Shown here: in pieces, positions 4,227 to 6,994 of the stretch
Layout of the letters: every line of letters starts with the position of its first letter
Position numbering within the stretch: the stretch's first letter is position 1
Origin: Flavobacteriaceae bacterium
GTDB taxonomy: Bacteria > Bacteroidota > Bacteroidia > Flavobacteriales > Weeksellaceae
Reading direction: 5' to 3'
DNA: 6,994 nucleotides
NCBI GenBank assembly: GCA_031289875.1
Contig: JAITOO010000223.1
Location: 1 to 6,994, forward strand
The notes under the pieces: model-generated
Seen by the model: the letters and a program-made list of their open reading frames with translations, nothing else
Told to the model about the DNA's origin: nothing
The model's database searches: none
Position numbers and translations under genes: made by a program

Positions 4227-5975
4227 TTACAAATTTTCGTTAATTTGCCTGTTATACAGGTCGAAATACACGCCTCTTTTCCCAATCAACTCTTTGAACG
4301 AACCCTGTTCGATGATTTTCCCCTTTTCCAGAACCAAAATTTTGTCCGCATTTTTAGAAGAAGAAATTCGGTGAGTGATGATTAGCGCGGTTTTTTGAGC
4401 CGTTTCAGAACTGATGTTTTTCAAGATTTTTTCCTCCGTTTCCGTATCGACCGCAGAAAGACTGTCGTCGAACAAAAAAATCGACGGATTTTTGATTAAC
4501 GCACGCGCAATGGAAATCCTCTGTTTCTGCCCGCCGGAAAGCGTTACGCCGCGTTCGCCTATTTCCGTTTGATATTGGTCTTTAAATTCCATAATATTTT
4601 GATGAATTTCAGCATTTTTTGCATATTTTTCCATCAATTCCTGTGTCGGCTTTTCAATTCCATAGACGATATTGTTGAAAATCGTGTCCGAAAATAAAAA
4701 ATTTTCCTGCGGAACGAAACCCGTTTTTTCTCGAAGCAGCGTTAAATTATGCTCCCGCAAAGGCTTCTCATCTACGTAAATCGTTCCCTCATCAGGCTCA
4801 ATCAACCTCATAAGCAACAGCCCGACAGTCGATTTTCCTGAGCCTGTCTTGCCCATAAAAACTGCCGTCTCGCCCGCCTTGATTTCAAAAGAAAGATTTT
4901 TCAGCGCTTGAATTCCCGTATTCGGATAAGTGTAACTCACATTCTCAAAGCGGATATTTCCCCTGACGGGATAGATTTCATGATTCGTATTGATGATTTC
5001 CTCCTCAATATCAAGAAATTCGTTAATCCGTTCCATAGAAGCCTCCGCACGGCGGTTGATGGACGTAACCCAGCCAACGGCGGTGAATGGCCAAATCAAA
5101 ATGTTCAAATAGAGAAAAAAATCCGTAATTGTGCCAACATCAATTTTCCCTTCTATAAACCGCTGTCCGCCAATATAGAGAATGAAAATATTGCTCAACC
5201 CGACCACAAAAAGCGTCAAAGGCGCAAAAAAAGCCGCTGTAACCGCCAACGAAAGCGACTGAGTCTTGTAGTCATCGGATTTTTGCATGTAAAGGGAAAC
5301 GATGTAATCTTCTTTGACAAAGGATTTTATTACTCTGATTCCCGAAAAAGAATCTTGCACGAAGGAAGACAAAGCGGACTGTTTTTGCTGCGCAATTTTT
5401 GTCTTTTTATTGACAATTGTGCTGAGTCTGTAGATGCAAAACGACAAAACAGGAAGCGGAACGAGTGCGTATAAAGTCATCACAGGATCGGACAACAGCA
5501 TGTAAATCAATATCATAACAAGCATCACGCAGAGGTTGATAGTGTACATCACGCCCGGTCCCAAGTACTGACGCACATTGACGACATCTTCGCTGATACG
5601 GTTCATCAAATCTCCGATTTTCGATTTTTTGAAAATGGAAACCGAAAGCGTTTGGTAATGCCTGTAAATGTTGTTTTTGAGTTCAAATTCAATTTTTCGA
5701 GAGGTAACGATTAACGTTTGCCTCATGCAGAATTTCAGAAATCCTGAAATAATCGGCATGATAATAATGATGCTCGAATACAGAATCAAAGTGTTCATCT
5801 GTTCCTTTTGCAGGCTGTCGTTTTGAAAGGCGGCGGCAATAATATTGACCGCTTTTCCAAAGAATTTTATTGGGTAAATTGTGAAAAAGTTTGAAAAAAT
5901 AATGAAAATTACGCCCAAAACCATCAATTTTCGGTGTTTATAAAAATAAGGATTTAATGTTTTTAACGAACTCAT
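4227..5975 (-). CDS. ABC exporter, fused transmembrane and ATPase domains (MsbA/multidrug type)
   Basis: A 582-residue half-transporter with the usual layout: six membrane helices in roughly residues 17-300, then an ATPase domain. Motifs are Walker A GKTGSGKST (375-383), Q-loop Gln423 (VPQENFLF), signature LSGGQ (479-483), Walker B ending in Asp503, D-loop SAVD (507-510) and H-loop His535. Position 504, normally the catalytic Glu, is Asp (FLFDDSLSAVD). In heterodimeric exporters such as the BmrC/TM287 type, a DD in this place marks the degenerate site and its partner carries the Glu. No partner gene is adjacent here, although Bacteroidota often encode such proteins singly. It should export a lipid, drug or similar hydrophobic compound. 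Length is normal and ATG 5975 is preceded closely by a promoter core. Confidence 0.95.
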   Translation of the reverse strand: MSSLKTLNPYFYKHRKLMVLGVIFIIFSNFFTIYPIKFFGKAVNIIAAAFQNDSLQKEQMNTLILYSSIIIIMPIISGFLKFCMRQTLIVTSRKIEFELKNNIYRHYQTLSVSIFKKSKIGDLMNRISEDVVNVRQYLGPGVMYTINLCVMLVMILIYMLLSDPVMTLYALVPLPVLSFCIYRLSTIVNKKTKIAQQKQSALSSFVQDSFSGIRVIKSFVKEDYIVSLYMQKSDDYKTQSLSLAVTAAFFAPLTLFVVGLSNIFILYIGGQRFIEGKIDVGTITDFFLYLNILIWPFTAVGWVTSINRRAEASMERINEFLDIEEEIINTNHEIYPVRGNIRFENVSYTYPNTGIQALKNLSFEIKAGETAVFMGKTGSGKSTVGLLLMRLIEPDEGTIYVDEKPLREHNLTLLREKTGFVPQENFLFSDTIFNNIVYGIEKPTQELMEKYAKNAEIHQNIMEFKDQYQTEIGERGVTLSGGQKQRISIARALIKNPSIFLFDDSLSAVDTETEEKILKNISSETAQKTALIITHRISSSKNADKILVLEKGKIIEQGSFKELIGKRGVYFDLYNRQINENL

Positions 5976-5979
5976 ACCG

Positions 5980-5987
5980 CAAAGTTA
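5980..5987 (-). promoter_or_regulatory. -7 promoter core TAACTTTG, 4 nt ahead of the ABC exporter start
   Basis: On the minus strand TAACTTTG is followed by CGGT and then the exporter ATG. As with the ATPase gene at 2543, the core almost touches the start codon, so the transcript would be leaderless or start inside the first codons. No TTG is seen at the usual upstream spacing. Confidence 0.5.
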
Positions 5988-6045
5988 GAAAGTTTTTGAA
6001 AAATAGAGAAAAATCCTAATTTTTTTATAGCATTCTGTTTGCAAT

Positions 6046-6208
6046 AACCGTCAAACCGTTTCAGACTACGTTCTGTCGTGGCGGAAGCAAAACCTGCACA
6101 GCCGCACCAAAAACTCCGACTGCAGGTAGGATGACTATTGTTAAGAATGAAATATGTTTTTTCAACTTGTTGGTTTTTAAATATTTATAGACTGTGTTTT
6201 TGACGGTT
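6046..6208. repeat. Region bounded by a 10-bp inverted repeat AACCGTCAAA / TTTGACGGTT
   Basis: AACCGTCAAA (6046-6055) is the exact reverse complement of TTTGACGGTT (6199-6208), enclosing about 160 bp between the exporter promoter and the lipocalin-like stop codon. The length would fit a miniature inverted-repeat element, but no target duplication is evident. The enclosed DNA also carries a candidate peptide frame, so a chance pairing is possible. Confidence 0.35.
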
Positions 6209-6213
6209 TTTAT
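6061..6213 (-). CDS. Candidate small membrane or secreted peptide (34-50 residues), start uncertain
   Basis: A minus-strand frame ending at TGA 6061-6063 encodes a Lys-rich N-terminal stretch (KTVKNTVYKYLKTNKLKK), a hydrophobic helix (FLTIVILPAVGVFGAAV) and a polar end (LLPPRQNVV). This is the layout of a signal-anchor or signal-peptide miniprotein. No ATG is available. TTG 6163-6165 gives 34 residues, whereas ATA at 6211-6213, directly after an in-frame TAA, would give 50 and sits where an ATG would be expected. It lies immediately downstream of the lipocalin-like gene on the same strand, overlapping its stop region, so cotranscription is plausible. It may use a rare start or be a pseudogene that lost its ATG. 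The family is not recognised. Confidence 0.35.
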   Translation of the reverse strand: MKTVKNTVYKYLKTNKLKKHISFLTIVILPAVGVFGAAVQVLLPPRQNVV

Positions 6214-6698
6214 TTAATCTTTTTTAGCAATCTATAATATATTACATTTCCGTATCCATCATCTAAAGTCATTACTAAATTTCCTTTTTTTAAGAGTCCA
6301 TTTATATCCTTAGCAAATAAATTTACCCCCCATAATTCTCTGTAATTATCAATTTCAGGATTGTCTATTTCTAAAAATTGCCCGTTTAATTTAAAATTTG
6401 GTGTTTTTTCAATAGGCAACAGTTTAAAAATTTCAGATAACTCTTTAGAAGTATAATCATAATCTGTACTTGACATCATTGAATAAACTTTCCCGTTTTC
6501 ATAAAACCCAAACCACTGATATTTTAGTGGCCATGGATCAACCGTATTTAGCTTTTCTTGATTAGGTATTTCTACCAACTTCCAAAATCCAATCAATTCC
6601 TCCAAAGCGGGTAGTCCTCCTGCTTCTGATTCATTACTTGTCTGACCAAAAACTGAAAGTGATAACAGAGCCATTAAAATTAAAAACACATGCTTCAT
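6210..6698 (-). CDS. Secreted lipocalin-like protein
   Basis: A 162-residue exported protein. The N terminus is a clear signal peptide (MKHVFLILMALLSLSVFGQT) with likely cleavage before Gln19, common in Bacteroidota. There is no lipobox cysteine, so it should be periplasmic or released, not a lipoprotein. After a Glu/Ser-rich linker, LIGFWKLVE (residues 35-43) has the Gly-x-Trp-Lys signature that opens lipocalin-like beta-barrel domains in this phylum. The rest alternates short beta-prone stretches (WFGFYENGKVYSMM, GNLVMTLDD, NVIYYRLLKK) as expected of a small barrel. Size fits the family. The ligand is unknown. The gene lies on the same strand as the ABC exporter, about 235 bp upstream of it. 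The ATG has an A-rich AAAAAATAAATA leader and no Shine-Dalgarno. Confidence 0.7.
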   Translation of the reverse strand: MKHVFLILMALLSLSVFGQTSNESEAGGLPALEELIGFWKLVEIPNQEKLNTVDPWPLKYQWFGFYENGKVYSMMSSTDYDYTSKELSEIFKLLPIEKTPNFKLNGQFLEIDNPEIDNYRELWGVNLFAKDINGLLKKGNLVMTLDDGYGNVIYYRLLKKIK

Positions 6699-6770
6699 TA
6701 TTTATTTTTTAAGTATAAATTTTCACTACTGACAGGCTAAAATATTGAAAAAATAGGCGTTTTCCATTGA

Positions 6771-6791
6771 GGTATCGCCCCCTATCGTACC
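6771..6791 (-). promoter_or_regulatory. Imperfect hairpin in the lipocalin-like gene's leader
   Basis: The outer arms GGTA (6771-6774) and TACC (6788-6791) pair. With one bulged base the stem extends by CG/CG, closing a C- or G-rich loop depending on strand. TATCG also occurs twice as a direct repeat within it. It sits in the predicted 5' leader of the lipocalin-like transcript. No known riboswitch class is recognised. Confidence 0.25.
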
Positions 6792-6823
6792 TTTTTGTGC
6801 GAACAATAAAAAAACGATGTGGA

Positions 6824-6831
6824 CAAAGATA
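6824..6831 (-). promoter_or_regulatory. -7 promoter core TATCTTTG, candidate promoter of the lipocalin-like gene
   Basis: TATCTTTG on the minus strand is a perfect TAnnTTTG. Using it would place the transcript start near 6817 and give a leader of about 118 nt before ATG 6698. No TTG lies at the usual distance upstream. Confidence 0.4.
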
Positions 6832-6944
6832 CAACAAAAAATTTAGTCGGTCAGCCATCTTCAAACAAATAATATACGCAGATTCAACACTTCAAAACCA
6901 CCATCAGAAGCGGAGTTGAAAATATTTAATAAAAAGTTATTAAC

Positions 6945-6977
6945 AAAAGTGGAGAAAAGTGGAGAAAAGTGGAGAAA
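6945..6977 (+). promoter_or_regulatory. Three tandem AAAAGTGGAG units, predicted MraZ operator
   Basis: AAAAGTGGAG occurs three times head to tail (6945-6954, 6955-6964, 6965-6974) followed by AAA, a strict 10-bp period. MraZ, the regulator encoded first in the division and cell-wall cluster, is known to bind direct repeats of about 10-bp period with GTGG- or TGGG-type cores upstream of its own gene. The repeats end 7 bases before a TAATTTTG promoter core on the plus strand, so bound protein would cover the -33 region. The mraZ gene itself lies beyond the window, so the identity is inferred. Confidence 0.65.
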
Positions 6978-6983
6978 TCTTTA

Positions 6984-6991
6984 TAATTTTG
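6984..6991 (+). promoter_or_regulatory. -7 promoter core TAATTTTG at the right edge, presumed mraZ promoter
   Basis: TAATTTTG matches TAnnTTTG and points out of the window to the right. With the operator repeats directly upstream, it predicts transcription starting just past position 6994. Confidence 0.55.
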
Positions 6992-6994
6992 ACC

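Larger units (their letters stand above)
6699..6944. other. Divergent intergenic region between the lipocalin-like gene and the presumed mraZ promoter
   Basis: No convincing gene is seen in this stretch of about 250 bases. It holds a minus-strand TATCTTTG core at 6824-6831, an imperfect hairpin at 6771-6791, and a minus-strand frame open from about 6824 down to TAG at 6726-6728, described separately. The A/T-rich part at 6865-6944 shows no clear signal on either strand. Confidence 0.5.

Noticed and set aside
4908..5474. Plus-strand 188-codon open frame inside the ABC exporter
   Set aside because: Antisense to a gene with complete ABC motifs, with no recognisable domain and Asn/Arg-rich shadow composition.
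6934..6943. DnaA-box-like TTATTAACA suggesting a replication origin
   Set aside because: One mismatch to TTATNCACA, no cluster of boxes, and no dnaA or dnaN nearby. The adjacent repeats fit an MraZ operator better.
6945..6977. Tandem repeats as a CRISPR array or plasmid iterons
   Set aside because: The unit is only 10 bp with no spacers and no replication gene beside it.
1..6994. Transposase, integrase, tRNA, rRNA or attachment site that would explain mobility
   Set aside because: None was recognised on either strand by eye.

Overview
The window looks like low-GC Bacteroidota (Bacteroidetes) chromosome, probably a flavobacterial lineage. The main evidence is the recurring promoter core of that phylum, TAnnTTTG, seen as TATATTTG, TAACTTTG, TATCTTTG and TAATTTTG. 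Shine-Dalgarno sequences are mostly absent, A-rich tracts precede start codons, and signal peptides end in FGQ. Genus-level placement is not possible from this sequence.

Layout, left to right. (1) 1-111 is the 3' end of a winged-helix regulator gene. (2) 112-765 holds no intact gene. It is a graveyard of broken reading frames, including a nonsense-interrupted N-terminal remnant that resembles a type III restriction-modification Mod subunit (495-689), and an exact 18-bp direct repeat. (3) 766-2321, minus strand, is a complete type II restriction-modification pair. The endonuclease comes first and overlaps the methyltransferase by 13 nt. The four functional residues of the CG/CG-cutting enzyme ThaI (Met47, Glu54, Asp82, Lys93 as I recall them from its crystal structure) are matched at Met44, Glu51, Asp79 and Lys90, all with the same offset of 3. 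The methyltransferase is a beta-class amino-methyltransferase with TSPPY; since CGCG has no adenine, N4-methylcytosine is the predicted product. (4) 2406-4219, plus strand, is a transporter operon that seems cut at both ends: a short 3' coding remnant, an ABC ATPase, an overlapping polytopic permease, and a 30-codon start of a third gene joined by an ATGA overlap. (5) 4227-5975, minus strand, is a full-length ABC exporter with Asp at the usual catalytic Glu position. (6) 5988-6209 contains a possible small membrane peptide and a 10-bp inverted repeat. (7) 6210-6698, minus strand, is a secreted lipocalin-like protein. (8) 6699-6994 is a divergent intergenic region ending in three tandem AAAAGTGGAG units just before TAATTTTG. 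This looks like an MraZ operator and promoter, so mraZ and the division/cell-wall cluster probably begin just past the right edge.

How it fits together: the right part (exporter, lipocalin-like protein, presumed mraZ promoter) reads as stable chromosomal backbone. The left part (regulator tail, broken frames, dead type III methylase, live ThaI-type system, clipped ABC operon) reads as an accessory locus where one restriction system has decayed and another has settled. The ABC pair may export a peptide or other small product, but its substrate cannot be read from this window. The most novel-looking items are the truncated ABC operon with its two-frame 3' remnant, the small peptide at 6061-6213, and the structured leader upstream of the lipocalin-like gene.
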